A DNA stretch of 64,000 nucleotides from Clostridium sp. (GCA_023666615.1 JAMPBQ010000001.1:790281-854280); one strand, 5' to 3'; counted from the stretch's first letter, positions 18,643-28,804 are shown. The notes: a model not told the origin generated them from the sequence alone. Program-made: numbers and translations.

Positions 18643-19266
18643 TCACTTTATGCCCATCTTTGCCAGCTCATCGCAAAACTCCACGCCGGGCTTTATATGC
18701 AAGCCATGGAATCCCAAGGCTTGGGCGGCTTTGACATTGTCCAGAGAATCATCCAAAAACAGCGTTTCCTCCGGCTTGATGCCAAGATGATCCTCCGCAT
18801 ACTTGAATATGGCGGCGCCGGGCTTCAGCGCCTTTGCCTCAAACGATGTGACTATGCCATCAAAATACTCCTGCGCGCAAAGGCCGTCTTTTCTGAATTC
18901 CGAGGCTATCTTATCGTTCCACATTATGGGATTTGTATTGCTGAGCAGGTATATTCCATAATGCCGGCGCAGCGATTGCAGCTGGCGCAGGCGCTCAACG
19001 GGGATGCCCACCAAAAACTTCATAAAGGCCGAGTCAATCTCCCTATCCGTCAGATCCGAATTTCCGATTATCCCGCGCACGCAGTCATGAAATTGCTCGG
19101 GGGTAATCTTTCCTTCCTCTATTTCCATGAATGGCCCTTGCTGGGAGTACTCGCCAAAGAATTTGCCGGTGTCGTCCAGTCCAAGTTCAACAAACGCTTC
19201 TTCGCATGCCGACCTCTTTAGTTCCATTATCACGCCTCCAAGGTCGAATAGGAGATTCTTTATCAT
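18643..19266 (-). CDS. HAD superfamily hydrolase (subclass IA)
   Basis: A 207-aa cytoplasmic phosphatase-like protein. HAD motif I reads LLFDLGGVI, with the nucleophile Asp present and the second Asp of the usual DxD replaced by Gly, as in the epoxide-hydrolase-N/YihX-like branch. Motif II is LLSNTNP, motif III is the Lys in KALKPGAAIF and motif IV is TLFLDDSLDN. Substrate is unknown; relatives act on small sugar phosphates or are promiscuous. It sits 5 nt from the glycosyltransferase gene and 12 nt from ribF in one operon. Confidence 0.88.
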   Translation of the reverse strand: MIKNLLFDLGGVIMELKRSACEEAFVELGLDDTGKFFGEYSQQGPFMEIEEGKITPEQFHDCVRGIIGNSDLTDREIDSAFMKFLVGIPVERLRQLQSLRRHYGIYLLSNTNPIMWNDKIASEFRKDGLCAQEYFDGIVTSFEAKALKPGAAIFKYAEDHLGIKPEETLFLDDSLDNVKAAQALGFHGLHIKPGVEFCDELAKMGIK

Positions 19267-19271
19267 AATTG

Positions 19272-20459
19272 TCAGTTCTTAGTTAGGGAGTTGAAAAGTC
19301 CTATATATTTTTTTGCCACTGCGCAGGCCGAGAATTTGTCCTCCACGCTTTGCCTCAGCTTTTGCACGCATATGCCACTGTTTAGCGCCCACTTTATTCC
19401 CTCGGCAAGGTCATGCGCTGAAGGATATTGAGCAATGTAGCCTGTGGATAGATGCTCCACAATGTCGGCTTGCCCTCCTTGGCCGAATGTCACCGGGATG
19501 CAACCCGAGGCCATGCCTTCAATCAATGTGCCGGGAAGGGTTTCATACATTGACGATGAAAGCACAATGTCGGCCCCGGAATATATCTCAGCTATCTTGC
19601 CTTGGTCTGAAATCGGACCAAGCCATTCTTTTTCCGCCTTAAGCCTTTCAAGGATGCTTTCATCCTTTAATCCGCCAAAGAGCTTGACTTTTATCCCTGG
19701 CACCATGTTAAGGGCGTCTATCGCCAGGTCTAATCTCTTTATTGGATCGTCAAGCCGCGCCGCGCCCATCACCACTGTGTTTCCATGCTTTTCCCCTATA
19801 TGGAAATCTTTTGTGCGGAACACATTCGGGATAACGCTTACGCTCTGACTTGACAAAAGCGAGCTTTCTCGGCTTTTCTCGGCAAGCCAATTGCTGACAG
19901 CCACAAATGCTATCTTTTTTTTGCCGTAAAGGTTTGCTTTCCTTCTTTGCGTTGTCGTAGACAAATCTTTTGCGGCATGACTTCCAAGCACGGGGCATGC
20001 TGAGCATTCTCCAGCATATTTGCGGCATTCACCGGCATGGTGGCATACGCCGGTGAGGCACCACATGTCATGCATCACCCATACAGTCGGAGCCTCTATC
20101 TTTGATATTTCATTAAGGGAGATCATGCCTTGGTTCACCCAGGCCAAAACCACAACATCAGCTTCTCTCACCAGCGGATGCTTGCTCAGCGGCAGGCCGC
20201 AATTGGCTATCGACGCCTGGAACAGCCGCTTTTTGCTGAATCCATTCGACGCGAATATGCGCAGGTGCTCTTCCAAAAAGCACATTTTGCGCAGCCATTC
20301 AGGCCCGGCCTTCTCCACATAGGGCGAATTGCCTTCCTTGCGCATAACGAGCATGCGGGCGTCAACCCCCTGCTCCCTCAGGGCGCGCAGCAAACGCATC
20401 GACACCACTGAGGCGCCGCCTCTGGCATCGCTGTGGTTTATGATAGTTACCTTAAGCAA
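19272..20459 (-). CDS. Family 4 glycosyltransferase with cysteine cluster
   Basis: A 395-aa GT-B fold protein. The C-terminal donor-binding part has the GT4 pattern SSSMYETLPGTLIEGMASGCIPV with the conserved Glu pair, and the N-terminus has the acceptor-side glycine loop (HSDARGGASVVSMRLL). Between residues about 131 and 155 there is a cluster of five cysteines and two histidines (WCLTGVCHHAGEC, then C and CSACP), possibly a metal site or disulfide-prone loop. GT4 enzymes of this look usually act in surface polysaccharide synthesis; the substrate cannot be told. It is a single glycosyltransferase in a housekeeping operon, not in a capsule cluster. Confidence 0.85.
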   Translation of the reverse strand: MLKVTIINHSDARGGASVVSMRLLRALREQGVDARMLVMRKEGNSPYVEKAGPEWLRKMCFLEEHLRIFASNGFSKKRLFQASIANCGLPLSKHPLVREADVVVLAWVNQGMISLNEISKIEAPTVWVMHDMWCLTGVCHHAGECRKYAGECSACPVLGSHAAKDLSTTTQRRKANLYGKKKIAFVAVSNWLAEKSRESSLLSSQSVSVIPNVFRTKDFHIGEKHGNTVVMGAARLDDPIKRLDLAIDALNMVPGIKVKLFGGLKDESILERLKAEKEWLGPISDQGKIAEIYSGADIVLSSSMYETLPGTLIEGMASGCIPVTFGQGGQADIVEHLSTGYIAQYPSAHDLAEGIKWALNSGICVQKLRQSVEDKFSACAVAKKYIGLFNSLTKN

Positions 20460-20462
20460 TTT

Positions 20463-21002
20463 TCAAAAATGCAGTGAGCGAAGCTCATCCTCTATGTCGT
20501 ACGTAGACATGCTGCGGCGCAGACGCAAGTCGGATGCGAATCTGTCGGCCGCAGCCGACATGCGGCTGTCGCTGAAAAAGTCTGAAAGAAAATTATATGT
20601 CTTGTTGAATATAATCTCCACCTCGTCCTTTTCAAGAGCGCAGAGGTCAAGGCCTTCATCCTCCACCAGCGAGTATATGTCGGAAGACAATTCCGACCCC
20701 AGCCTATCATTCTTTCCGGCTGTCTTGCGGCACAATATGTTGCCGATGACCATGCCCACAAACATCTGGTATTGCTTCACAAGCTCATTCCAAGCTATGC
20801 GGGCCGACATGCGCGGATTCTGGCTGAAGAAAAATTCCGGGCTGAAAGTTATGGACGAATCGCCTTCTTCGGCGTCGAGCGTGATGCCGCTTATCATGTC
20901 ATGCTTGTCCCATGCCGTAAGGGAGATGGCCATGCCGGCCAAGCCGAAGCTCTTGTCCATCTCGTCGACGTATATGAATTTTTTCTCTATGCTTTTATCC
21001 AT
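20463..21002 (-). CDS. Unrecognised conserved-looking cytoplasmic protein
   Basis: A 179-aa protein without signal peptide or membrane segment. It is acidic, with many Asp/Glu/Ser residues, and appears mixed alpha/beta: an N-terminal part with strands (KKFIYVDEMDKSFGLAGMAISLTAW), a central helical region around residues 65-100 (MSARIAWNELVKQYQMFVGMVIGN) and a C-terminal helical part ending in Arg-rich and Glu-rich stretches. No family was recognised. Its position 3 nt before the glycosyltransferase and 18 nt after lepB places it firmly in the operon, which supports it as a real gene. Confidence 0.7.
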   Translation of the reverse strand: MDKSIEKKFIYVDEMDKSFGLAGMAISLTAWDKHDMISGITLDAEEGDSSITFSPEFFFSQNPRMSARIAWNELVKQYQMFVGMVIGNILCRKTAGKNDRLGSELSSDIYSLVEDEGLDLCALEKDEVEIIFNKTYNFLSDFFSDSRMSAAADRFASDLRLRRSMSTYDIEDELRSLHF

Positions 21003-21020
21003 TTTGAATCCTGTTAATGT

Positions 21021-22508
21021 TTACTTGTCGGGATTTGGAGAGCGGAATATGCGATTCCACCTCACGCCCCCGTTTTCGCGGTCGAAGGAAGCGAGCACCA
21101 GAAGCGGACGCCCCACAATGTGGTCCTCAGGCACGAATCCCCAGAACCTTGAATCAAGGGAAAGGTCGCGGTTGTCGCCCATCATGAAATAATAGTCCAT
21201 CTTGAAGGTGTATGAATCCATTTCCTTTCCTCCGATGTACAGTTTCCCATTCTCATATTTGGCGTCGGGATTTCCTTCGTACACTCTGATTGCGCGCTTA
21301 TAGAGATGCCAATTCCTATCGTTCATCTCCACGCTCATGCCCTTTTTGGGAATCACCACTCCTTGGCTGCCTCCCCAGTCGGAAAGCGTCCAACCTTGCG
21401 ATATCTCCTCAGCGAACATCAATTCCAAAGGCTGCTTGCGCACATCAGACACTTTTATGGTCTTTGCCCCGATGCTTTCCAAATTAGCCTTCATTTCTGA
21501 AGTCAGGGGCAGCCAATAGAGATAATTGTACCCGCGCATCAAAGTTCCCGACAATTCGTTGTTGGTGTCGAGCATCACCACATCCGAAGGAGTGATGCCA
21601 AGCTGGTCTATGTACTCCTTGCTTAGGGGCTGGTTTATGCCAACGAAGTATGCGAACTGCACATGCTGCGGCTGCTTGCGGGCCTCCCCATTGATTGTGA
21701 TTACGTCATTCACTATCTTGAACGTATCGCCCGGCAGGCCCACGCATCTCTTAACATAGTTGACGCGCCTGTCCACGGGGCGGTATTTGATGTCGCCAAA
21801 CCTTGACTTGTCCGCAGTGACCGCAGCCTTGCCGAATTGCTTCACCAGGTCATAGTAGTTGCTTGTCTCCTCGTACTTTGTGGCTACGGTGTCGCCTGCG
21901 GGGAAATTGAACACCACTATGTCATTCTCCTCCACCGAGCGCAGGCCGGGGAGGCGGCGGTAGTCATTTTCAGGCCAATCAAGGTAGCTGTCTATTCCTA
22001 GCTTGGGGATGGTGTTGTGTACCAGTGGAAAGTTGATGGGCGTGATGGGCACTCGCGGCCCATATGTGACCTTGTCCACCACCAGGTAATCGCCAGTTAG
22101 AAGCGTCTTCTCCAGCGACGAAGAGGGTATCATATAGTTTTGCCCAAGGAAGCCAAACACGAAGTACACAAGCACCAGGGCGTACACAATGGCGTCGACC
22201 CAGCTCATGGTCTTGCGCACCCACGGCCGCTTGTCCTTCTTCCACCATGTGAAGGGAATGTAGCCGGTGATGTATATGTCGAAAAGCAATGGATAGAGGA
22301 GGAGGAACCAGTAGTTGTTCATCCACACCACCCACGCGAAGAATATGAGCGATACAACGCCAAAGCGTATCCAGCGGCTTTTGGTGTTGTCCTTCACCCT
22401 GCGCAAGAAGCCCTCTTTGAAGGATTCATTCTTCTTTGCATCGCCAGCGTACATCACGGCGCCCTTTGTAGCGGGGGTGGCCATCACCTTTTCTCTTTTT
22501 TCTTTCAT
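21021..22508 (-). CDS. lepB: Signal peptidase I LepB (long Bacteroidetes form)
   Basis: Membrane-bound Ser/Lys protease that removes signal peptides after Sec or Tat export. The ATG at 22508 overlaps the leuS stop codon (ATGA), the usual coupled arrangement, and gives 495 aa; a longer reading frame from 22577 would lie inside leuS, and an ATG at 22484 is another possibility. Membrane segments lie near residues 45-90 and 110-130. The catalytic Ser is in [14 protein letters not shown] and the Lys in [26 protein letters not shown] is the C-terminal box E. The large insertion between the Ser and Lys boxes and the C-terminus makes it much longer than E. coli LepB (324 aa). Confidence 0.95.
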   Translation of the reverse strand: MKEKREKVMATPATKGAVMYAGDAKKNESFKEGFLRRVKDNTKSRWIRFGVVSLIFFAWVVWMNNYWFLLLYPLLFDIYITGYIPFTWWKKDKRPWVRKTMSWVDAIVYALVLVYFVFGFLGQNYMIPSSSLEKTLLTGDYLVVDKVTYGPRVPITPINFPLVHNTIPKLGIDSYLDWPENDYRRLPGLRSVEENDIVVFNFPAGDTVATKYEETSNYYDLVKQFGKAAVTADKSRFGDIKYRPVDRRVNYVKRCVGLPGDTFKIVNDVITINGEARKQPQHVQFAYFVGINQPLSKEYIDQLGITPSDVVMLDTNNELSGTLMRGYNYLYWLPLTSEMKANLESIGAKTIKVSDVRKQPLELMFAEEISQGWTLSDWGGSQGVVIPKKGMSVEMNDRNWHLYKRAIRVYEGNPDAKYENGKLYIGGKEMDSYTFKMDYYFMMGDNRDLSLDSRFWGFVPEDHIVGRPLLVLASFDRENGGVRWNRIFRSPNPDK

Positions 22509-25279
22509 CCTACAACGATGTTTACGATCTTGTTGGGCACCACTATCACCTTGCGCACGGTCTTTCCTTCCAGCCATTTCGCGGCTCCCTCATGGCCCAA
22601 GGCGGCCTTCTCCGCGTCTTCATTGGATGTGCCGGAGGGCACCTGCATTGTGAAGCGCGCTTTGCCGTTGAAGGATACGGCATAGGTCACTGAATCCTCC
22701 TTGAGGTACTCTTCATTGCATTCCGGCCATGCGGCGTCGCATATTGTAGAGTCATGCCCGATGGCGCTGTGCCACAGCTCTTCAGTCACATGCGGGGCGA
22801 AGGGAGCAAGAAGTATCAGAAGCTGCTCCATCACCAGCTTGCTCGTGCATTTCTGCTGCGAAAGCTCATTTACGCAAATCATGAATGCGGCTATGCTTGT
22901 GTTGTAGGAGAAATTCTCAATGTCTGAAGTCACCTTTTTGATAAGCTTGTGCAGGCTCTTGAGGTTTTCCTTTGTTGGCTCCGCGTCGCTTACCAAAAGC
23001 TCGTCGCCCTTGTAGAATAGCCCCCACAGCTTCTTTATGAAGCGGTTGGTGCCGTCGATGCCGTTGGTGTCCCAAGGCTTGCTTTGCTCAAGCGGGCCAA
23101 GGAACATCTCGTACAGCCTAAGCGTATCGGCTCCGTAGCGCTCAACTATGTCGTCGGGGTTTACGACGTTGAACATAGACTTTGACATCTTCTCCACAGC
23201 CCATCCACACACGTATTTGCCGTCCTCAAGCACAAACTCGGCGTCGTTGAATTCCGGGCGCCAAGCCTTGAACCTTTCGGTGTCAAGAATGTCGTTGGAT
23301 ACGAGATTAATGTCCACGTGTATTGGGGTGACATCGTATTTGTCCTTCAATCCCGCAGAAACGAAGGTATTGGTGTCCTTGATGCGGTACACGAAATTGG
23401 AGCGTCCCTGAATCATGCCCTGGTTCACAAGCTTCTTGAAGGGCTCTTGCTCGCACACGTATCCGAGGTCAAAGAGCACCTTATTCCAAAAGCGGCTGTA
23501 GATAAGGTGACCGGTAGCATGCTCCGTGCCGCCTATGTACAGGTCTACATTACGCCAGTATTCGTCAGCCTCCTTGGATACGAGAGCCTTGTCATTGCGC
23601 GGGTCCATGTATCGCAAGTAGTAGGCCGATGATCCCGCGAAGCCGGGCATGGTGCAAAGCTCATAGGGATATCCCTCTTCAGTCTTCCAGTTGGCGGCGC
23701 GGCCCAGGGGAGGCTCGCCGCTCTCGGTGGGGAGGAATTTGTCCACTTCCGGCAACAGCAGAGGCAGTTTGTCCTCGCTCAGCGTTTCGGGTATGCCATC
23801 CTTATAATATACGGGGAAGGGTTCGCCCCAATAGCGCTGACGGCTGAAAATGGCGTCGCGCAGGCGATAGTTCACCTTTACCTCGCCTATGCCCAGCTCC
23901 TTGATGCGCCTCTTGGTGTAGGCAATCGCTTCCTTCACTTGCATGCCGTTGAGGTCAAGCAAGTCTGATTTTGAATTGGTGACAATGCCTTCCTTCGCGT
24001 CATAGCTTTCCTCGCTCACGTCAGCCCCTTCTATCAGTGGAATAATTGGGAGATTGAAATGCTTGGCGAAGGCATAGTCGCGGCTGTCGTGCGCGGGCAC
24101 GGCCATAATGGCGCCTGTGCCATAGCCTGCGAGCACGTAGTCGCTCACCCATACGGGTATCTTCTCGCCGTTGAGGGGATTGATGGCGTAGGCTCCGGTG
24201 AATACGCCGCTCACTTTCTTGTCTATCATGCGCTCGCGCTCGGTCTTGCGCTTGGTGGCCTGCAAGTATTCGTCCACGGCCTGCTTTTGCTCGGGAGTGG
24301 TGACCATGCCCACATATTTGCTTTCGGGGGCGAGCACCATAAATGTCACGCCAAACACTGTGTCGGCGCGAGTGGTGAAGATTTCCAGCTCTACGTCGCT
24401 GTCGGCGATTTTGAACCTCATCTCGGCTCCTTCGCTGCGTCCTATCCAATTGCGCTGGGTCTCTTTCAGGCTTTCTGTCCAGTCGATGCTGTCAAGTCCG
24501 TCGAGAAGGCGCTGCGCGTACGCGCTCACCCTCAGGCACCACTGGTACATCACCTTCTGCTCCACGGGATAGCCGCCGCGCAGAGATACGCCCTCGCTCA
24601 CCTCGTCGTTGGCCAGCACGGTGCCAAGCTTGGGGCACCAGTTCACCATAGTGTTTCCGAGATAGGCCATGCGGTAGTTCATCAGCGTGTCGCTCTTTTC
24701 TTTTGCCGACATGGCCTTCCACTTTTCAGCTGTGAAGGATAGGGGCTTGCTGCACGCCACGTTCAGCCCTTCCGAGCCTTTTTCTTCAAAATGCGCTATC
24801 AATTCGGAAATGGGACGCACCTTGTCGGCGTCGTAGCTGTAATACGAATTGAACATCTGAATGAAGGCCCACTGCGTCCATTTGTAAAATTCAGGGTCGC
24901 ATGTGCGCAGTTCACGGTCCCAATCATAGCAGAATCCTATCTTGTCGAGCTGCGAGCGGTAGCGCGCTATGTTGTCGTTGGTGGTCTTTTCAGGATGCTG
25001 GCCTGTCTGGATGGCGTATTGCTCCGCAGGCAGTCCGTAGGCGTCATAACCCATTGGGTGCAGCACGTTGAAACCTTGCAGGCGCTTGTAGCGGGAATAT
25101 ATGTCGCTGGCAATATAGCCCAGGGGATGGCCCACATGCAAGCCGGCGCCCGAGGGATAAGGGAACATGTCGAGCACGTAGAATTTCTTCTTCCCCTCGT
25201 CGATGCCTACCTTGTATATCTTATTGTCTTTCCAATATTGTTGCCACTTGGGCTCTATCTCTTTATGGTTGTATTGCAT
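22505..25279 (-). CDS. leuS: Leucyl-tRNA synthetase LeuS
   Basis: Class I aminoacyl-tRNA synthetase that charges tRNA-Leu. The 924-aa product has the HIGH-type motif HVGHPLGY with its preceding FPYPSGAGL block (about residues 39-55), the editing domain in the first half, and the KMSKS loop ([15 protein letters not shown]). It is longer than E. coli LeuS (860 aa) but within the range for this phylum. It is the first gene of a six-gene operon; its stop overlaps the lepB start by 4 nt. Confidence 0.98.
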   Translation of the reverse strand: MQYNHKEIEPKWQQYWKDNKIYKVGIDEGKKKFYVLDMFPYPSGAGLHVGHPLGYIASDIYSRYKRLQGFNVLHPMGYDAYGLPAEQYAIQTGQHPEKTTNDNIARYRSQLDKIGFCYDWDRELRTCDPEFYKWTQWAFIQMFNSYYSYDADKVRPISELIAHFEEKGSEGLNVACSKPLSFTAEKWKAMSAKEKSDTLMNYRMAYLGNTMVNWCPKLGTVLANDEVSEGVSLRGGYPVEQKVMYQWCLRVSAYAQRLLDGLDSIDWTESLKETQRNWIGRSEGAEMRFKIADSDVELEIFTTRADTVFGVTFMVLAPESKYVGMVTTPEQKQAVDEYLQATKRKTERERMIDKKVSGVFTGAYAINPLNGEKIPVWVSDYVLAGYGTGAIMAVPAHDSRDYAFAKHFNLPIIPLIEGADVSEESYDAKEGIVTNSKSDLLDLNGMQVKEAIAYTKRRIKELGIGEVKVNYRLRDAIFSRQRYWGEPFPVYYKDGIPETLSEDKLPLLLPEVDKFLPTESGEPPLGRAANWKTEEGYPYELCTMPGFAGSSAYYLRYMDPRNDKALVSKEADEYWRNVDLYIGGTEHATGHLIYSRFWNKVLFDLGYVCEQEPFKKLVNQGMIQGRSNFVYRIKDTNTFVSAGLKDKYDVTPIHVDINLVSNDILDTERFKAWRPEFNDAEFVLEDGKYVCGWAVEKMSKSMFNVVNPDDIVERYGADTLRLYEMFLGPLEQSKPWDTNGIDGTNRFIKKLWGLFYKGDELLVSDAEPTKENLKSLHKLIKKVTSDIENFSYNTSIAAFMICVNELSQQKCTSKLVMEQLLILLAPFAPHVTEELWHSAIGHDSTICDAAWPECNEEYLKEDSVTYAVSFNGKARFTMQVPSGTSNEDAEKAALGHEGAAKWLEGKTVRKVIVVPNKIVNIVVG

Positions 25280-25318
25280 TGTGTTTGTTTTTTATGGTGA
25301 AATCATCTTTGCTTTCGC

Positions 25319-26287
25319 TCAGCTCAGGGCAAGCATGCGCTCAATTGGGCGGCGCGCCTTCTCAGCCACCTCGGCGTCGACGCGTATTTCCGGAGCCTCG
25401 TCGCGAAGGCAGTCGCGCAGCTTCTCCAGGGTGTTAAGCTTCATGTACGCGCATTCGTTGCATGCGCAACCCGCATCTTCCGGCGGAGCGGCCACGAACT
25501 TCTTTTGCGGGCATTTCTTCCGCATCTCATGCAGAATGCCGCTTTCAGTGGCCACAATGAAGGTGTCGGCATCGCTCTCCTGCGCGTACTTAAGCAATGC
25601 GGCCGTGCTGCCCACCTTGTCGGCTATAACATGCAGGGCCTGCTTGCACTCTGGATGCACCAGAATCTTGCTGCCGGGATATTCCTCCTTCTGCTTCAGT
25701 ATCTTTTCCAGGGAGAATTTCTCATGCACATGGCAAGCGCCGTTCCAAAGGAGCATGTTTCTTCCTGTCTCATTATTTATATATGTGCCCAGGTTGCGGT
25801 CAGGGCCGAATATGATTTTCTCATCAGGCTTGAATGTGCCCACAATCTTAAGGGCGTTGCCCGAAGTCACCAGCACGTCGGTGAGGGCCTTCACGCCGGC
25901 CGAGGTGTTGACATATGAAATCACCGTATGGTCGGGATGGGAGGCGACAAATTCCGCGAACGCCTCATCGGGGCAGCTGTCGGCCAGAGAGCAGCCCGCC
26001 TCGGTGTCGGGAATGAGCACCTTCTTGTTAGGGCTGATTATTTTCACGGTCTCTCCCATGAAATGGACGCCGCACATCACCACGAGCTTGGCGTCCAGCT
26101 TGGCGGCGATCTGCGCCAGGGCCAAAGAATCGCCAATGTAATCGGCCAGGTCTTGGATTTCTTCGCGCTGGTAATAGTGCGCAAGAATCACGGCCCCCTT
26201 TTCTTTCTTCAGCTTGAGAATTTCCTCTTTCAGCGTTTCTCCGCCGGCGCCTTCTTGGCATCCACCGCAGGCCTTATCGACTTTCAT
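25319..26287 (-). CDS. nadA: Quinolinate synthase NadA
   Basis: [4Fe-4S] enzyme that condenses iminoaspartate with dihydroxyacetone phosphate to quinolinate in de novo NAD synthesis. The 322-aa product has the blocks ILAHYYQREEIQDLADYIGDSL (first 20 residues diagnostic), MCGVHFMGETVKI with the first cluster Cys, and WNGACHVHEKF with the second; a third Cys candidate is in AGCACNECAYMKLNTLEKL. nadB and nadC are not adjacent. It is separated from leuS by 39 nt and lies next to the DnaA-box-like gap. Confidence 0.97.
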   Translation of the reverse strand: MKVDKACGGCQEGAGGETLKEEILKLKKEKGAVILAHYYQREEIQDLADYIGDSLALAQIAAKLDAKLVVMCGVHFMGETVKIISPNKKVLIPDTEAGCSLADSCPDEAFAEFVASHPDHTVISYVNTSAGVKALTDVLVTSGNALKIVGTFKPDEKIIFGPDRNLGTYINNETGRNMLLWNGACHVHEKFSLEKILKQKEEYPGSKILVHPECKQALHVIADKVGSTAALLKYAQESDADTFIVATESGILHEMRKKCPQKKFVAAPPEDAGCACNECAYMKLNTLEKLRDCLRDEAPEIRVDAEVAEKARRPIERMLALS

Positions 26288-26493
26288 TATTTATATTTGA
26301 GAATTTTTAAATTTTAAAATAAAAACTTCTATAACAACTACAATGCGCGTAGATAGCGAGCATAACTTTCCTCGCAAAAATTTGGAAATTTGGGTTGCTG
26401 ATGCCCAGCCAACGCAATCTTCAATGTTATCTACATTTGTTTTCTCTGAAAATTAGTGTGATATGATAGTTATCTACGCTATGTTTATAACCG

Positions 26494-26501
26494 CAAAGTT
26501 A
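26494..26501 (-). promoter_or_regulatory. Candidate -7 box for nadA
   Basis: TAACTTTG on the minus strand matches TAnnTTTG. A TTTG lies 23 nt upstream (26525-26528), slightly beyond the usual 19-21 nt. It would give a leader of about 200 nt for nadA. Confidence 0.4.
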
Positions 26502-26668
26502 ATAAATTTTCCCATTATAAAAGGCAAAAATGCGTAGATTTTTGCTCCAGCAACCTCTCAGCAAGAATTGTTCTCACAATTTTGAAGTCTAATTTTCGTT
26601 TGCCTTATGCGATTTTTCTCGGAAAATACAAATCAACTTGCTCGAAATCTGCTGATAAGTTATCATCA

Positions 26669-26690
26669 TTTATCAACGCTTTATCAACGC
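26669..26690. repeat. Tandem 11-bp repeat containing TTATCAACG
   Basis: TTTATCAACGC occurs twice in perfect tandem (26669-26679 and 26680-26690), placing two DnaA-box-like 9-mers one helical turn apart. Confidence 0.85.
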
Positions 26691-26784
26691 CCAATTAATA
26701 TTCATTCTTTTATGCGCATTTTAATGTAGAAAAGGGGAGCATTTTGGGTGTGGGGGGCGTTATAATCTTAAAAGCGTTTTAGAT

Positions 26785-27867
26785 ATGGATTCAGATACAG
26801 ATGCAAGAGGGAAATCGCCTGCGCAGCCCCGCTCGGGTTTCATGCATATATTGGGCAAGTCGCTGGACTATGCCACTCCCGCAGCCATATCCGTGGGGCT
26901 GGTGGTGTGGCTTTTCCAGAAGGTGAAGTTCCACGAGATAGTGGAGATTGTGCGCCAGGGATGTGAATTCAGGTGGCTTGTGCTAATGATGGTGATCACC
27001 ACCCTATCCCATATGATTCGCGGCATACGCTGGGGCATTCAGCTGCGGGCGGCCGGGGTTGAGAGGATGCCGGTGGTGAGGGAAAGCGTGGCCATCTTCG
27101 GGGCATACGCCCTCAACCTCGTGTTCCCCCGCCTTGGCGAGGCATGGAGGTGCATGTACATAAGTCGGCGGGAAAAGGTGCCATTGTCCACTGTGGTGGG
27201 CACTGACTTGGGCGACCGTGGTTCTGACCTTGTGGTGGTGATAGCCTTGTTTATTTTGTCTTTAATTGTGGCGCACCACGCGATGGAGGCCTTTATCAGC
27301 CATTACGCCTTGGGGCGCGACATCGACCATATCATCAAGGATCCGCTCCTGTGGATAGGCATATCCGCCGCGGTGGCTGCGGCTTGGAGCGTGCTGCATT
27401 ATTTCAGGCGCATCAAGTGGGTGCAAAAGGTGGGAGAAAGCATCCACCAGATGTGGGGAGGATTCAAGGTGCTTTTTACGATGAACGGCAAGACGCAGTA
27501 CGTATTGTTGACTCTCGGCATCTGGATATGCTATTATTTGGAGACGTATGTTACATTTTTTGCCTTTCCGTTCACCCGTGAGCTGATTACTCAGCCCGGC
27601 TTGGCCTACGGGCTTGTGCCCGGCCTGGTGGTGTTCGTGTTTGGCAGCTTCTCAATGGCTGTTCCCTCCAACGGCGGCCTTGGCCCTTGGAATCTCGCTG
27701 TAATGTTCGCCCTCACACTCTATGGCGTCAGCGACGCCCAGGGCACAGCCTTCTCAATGGTGATGTGGAGCAGCCAAGCGGCATGCCTTGTGGTGCTCGG
27801 CCTTTTCTCCGTAGGCTACATACTTTGGGACAACAAACATAGGCAGACGAAAAGCGAGGGGAGTTGA
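26785..27867 (+). CDS. Flippase-like membrane protein (UPF0104/YbhN family)
   Basis: A 360-aa protein with about eight membrane segments and the layout of the lysylphosphatidylglycerol synthase transmembrane region/UPF0104 family (called flippase-like domain proteins). Conserved-type blocks seen are HMIRGIRWGIQLRAAG, FGAYALNLVFPRLGEAWRCMYISRREKVPLSTVVGT and PSNGGLGPWNLAVMFAL. Relatives include putative lipid or glycolipid transporters; the substrate here is unknown. It is the first rightward gene after the candidate origin gap and ends at a hairpin shared with cysE. Confidence 0.85.
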   Translation: MDSDTDARGKSPAQPRSGFMHILGKSLDYATPAAISVGLVVWLFQKVKFHEIVEIVRQGCEFRWLVLMMVITTLSHMIRGIRWGIQLRAAGVERMPVVRESVAIFGAYALNLVFPRLGEAWRCMYISRREKVPLSTVVGTDLGDRGSDLVVVIALFILSLIVAHHAMEAFISHYALGRDIDHIIKDPLLWIGISAAVAAAWSVLHYFRRIKWVQKVGESIHQMWGGFKVLFTMNGKTQYVLLTLGIWICYYLETYVTFFAFPFTRELITQPGLAYGLVPGLVVFVFGSFSMAVPSNGGLGPWNLAVMFALTLYGVSDAQGTAFSMVMWSSQAACLVVLGLFSVGYILWDNKHRQTKSEGS

Positions 27868-27882
27868 AAAAACACCCCTCGC
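27854..27882. terminator. Hairpin between convergent flippase-like gene and cysE
   Basis: GCGAGGGG (27854-27861) pairs with CCCCTCGC (27875-27882) across a 13-nt loop holding the flippase stop codon. T-rich sequence follows on both strands, though without a long pure T-run, so it may work in both directions. Confidence 0.55.
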
Positions 27883-27920
27883 CGCAGCTTCTTTTCATTT
27901 GGAGGAAAAGGATTAAGGAA

Positions 27921-28802
27921 TTATTGGGTTAGGACGGTGTCAGGAGGCACATCCTTTGTCACCCACTTGTTTCCTCCGATCACCGAGTTGTGCCCAACGG
28001 TGATTCTTCCGAGGATTGTGGCGTTGGCATAAATCACCACATTGTCTTCTATTATCGGATGGCGCTGGATGCCCTTTATAGGATTGCCGTTCTCATCCAA
28101 CGGGAAATTTTTGGCTCCGAGGGTCACGCCTTGGTAAAGCTTTACGTGGTTTCCTATCACGCATGTCTCGCCAATCACCACTCCCGTGCCGTGGTCTATT
28201 GTAAAGTATTCGCCAATGCTGGCGCCGGGGTGTATGTCAATGCCTGTTTCGCTGTGGGCTATTTCCGTGAGTATGCGCGGAATCAGCGGCACGTCCAGAA
28301 GGAGAAGCTTGTGCGCTATCCTGTAATTGCACACAGCGCGGATTGAAGGGTAGCAACTTATCACCTCTCCGAAGCTGCTGGCCGCGGGGTCGCCGTCGTA
28401 CATCGAGCGTATGTCAGTGGTGAGGATTTCCCTCAGCTCTGGCAGCCACTCTATGAATTCTATTGATATTTTTCCCGCCAAGGTCCTTTGCTCGCTCCAT
28501 GAAAGGGGGGAATCCTTGTCGGCCATGTCGTCGCGGAAGCACAAGCCCGCATGCACTTGCTGCCGCAGAAGTTCAAAAAGCTTTTCGGTGAACATTCCCA
28601 GGTGATAGCGCAGCAAATCGGCGTTCATCGTGGAATTGCCGAAATATCCCGGGAATACTATGGCGCGGCATAGGTCGGTGATGCGGCGCAGCTCTTCCAT
28701 AGAGGGCAGTGGCCCGCCGTCGCGGTGCTTGTGGAAAAGGAATCGGTAGCTCCGCTCGCAGGCCAGCTCCTCTACAGTCTTTGATATGATTTTTGAATAC
28801 AT
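27921..28802 (-). CDS. cysE: Serine O-acetyltransferase CysE
   Basis: Acetylates L-serine with acetyl-CoA to O-acetylserine, the first step to cysteine. From the ATG at 28802 the product is 293 aa: a helical N-terminal domain, then the left-handed beta-helix with blocks GIDIHPGASIGEYFTIDHGTG and IGNHVKLYQGVTLGAKNF, and a C-terminal tail. A longer frame extends to 28910 but would overlap cysK by 106 nt and encode a basic, non-conserved leader, so the ATG 2 nt after the cysK stop is preferred. It forms an operon with cysK. Confidence 0.95.
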   Translation of the reverse strand: MYSKIISKTVEELACERSYRFLFHKHRDGGPLPSMEELRRITDLCRAIVFPGYFGNSTMNADLLRYHLGMFTEKLFELLRQQVHAGLCFRDDMADKDSPLSWSEQRTLAGKISIEFIEWLPELREILTTDIRSMYDGDPAASSFGEVISCYPSIRAVCNYRIAHKLLLLDVPLIPRILTEIAHSETGIDIHPGASIGEYFTIDHGTGVVIGETCVIGNHVKLYQGVTLGAKNFPLDENGNPIKGIQRHPIIEDNVVIYANATILGRITVGHNSVIGGNKWVTKDVPPDTVLTQ

Positions 28803-28804
28803 TG

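Larger units (their letters stand above)
26288..26784. other. AT-rich intergenic region with DnaA-box-like 9-mers (candidate replication origin)
   Basis: No gene is seen in these 497 bp. They contain TTATCTACA (26427-26435), TTATCTACG (26470-26478), TTATCATCA (26660-26668) and two TTATCAACG copies (26670-26678, 26681-26689) all in the same orientation, the last two exactly 11 bp apart. The bacterial DnaA-box consensus is TTATCCACA, so each site has one or two mismatches. Genes to the left run leftward and most genes to the right run rightward. This fits an origin or a DnaA-controlled promoter region, but dnaA is not in the window and the identity is unproven. Confidence 0.35.

Noticed and set aside
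26288-26784. Small gene or tRNA in the long gap before the flippase-like gene
   Set aside because: No frame above about 30 codons with gene-like composition and no cloverleaf pattern was seen.
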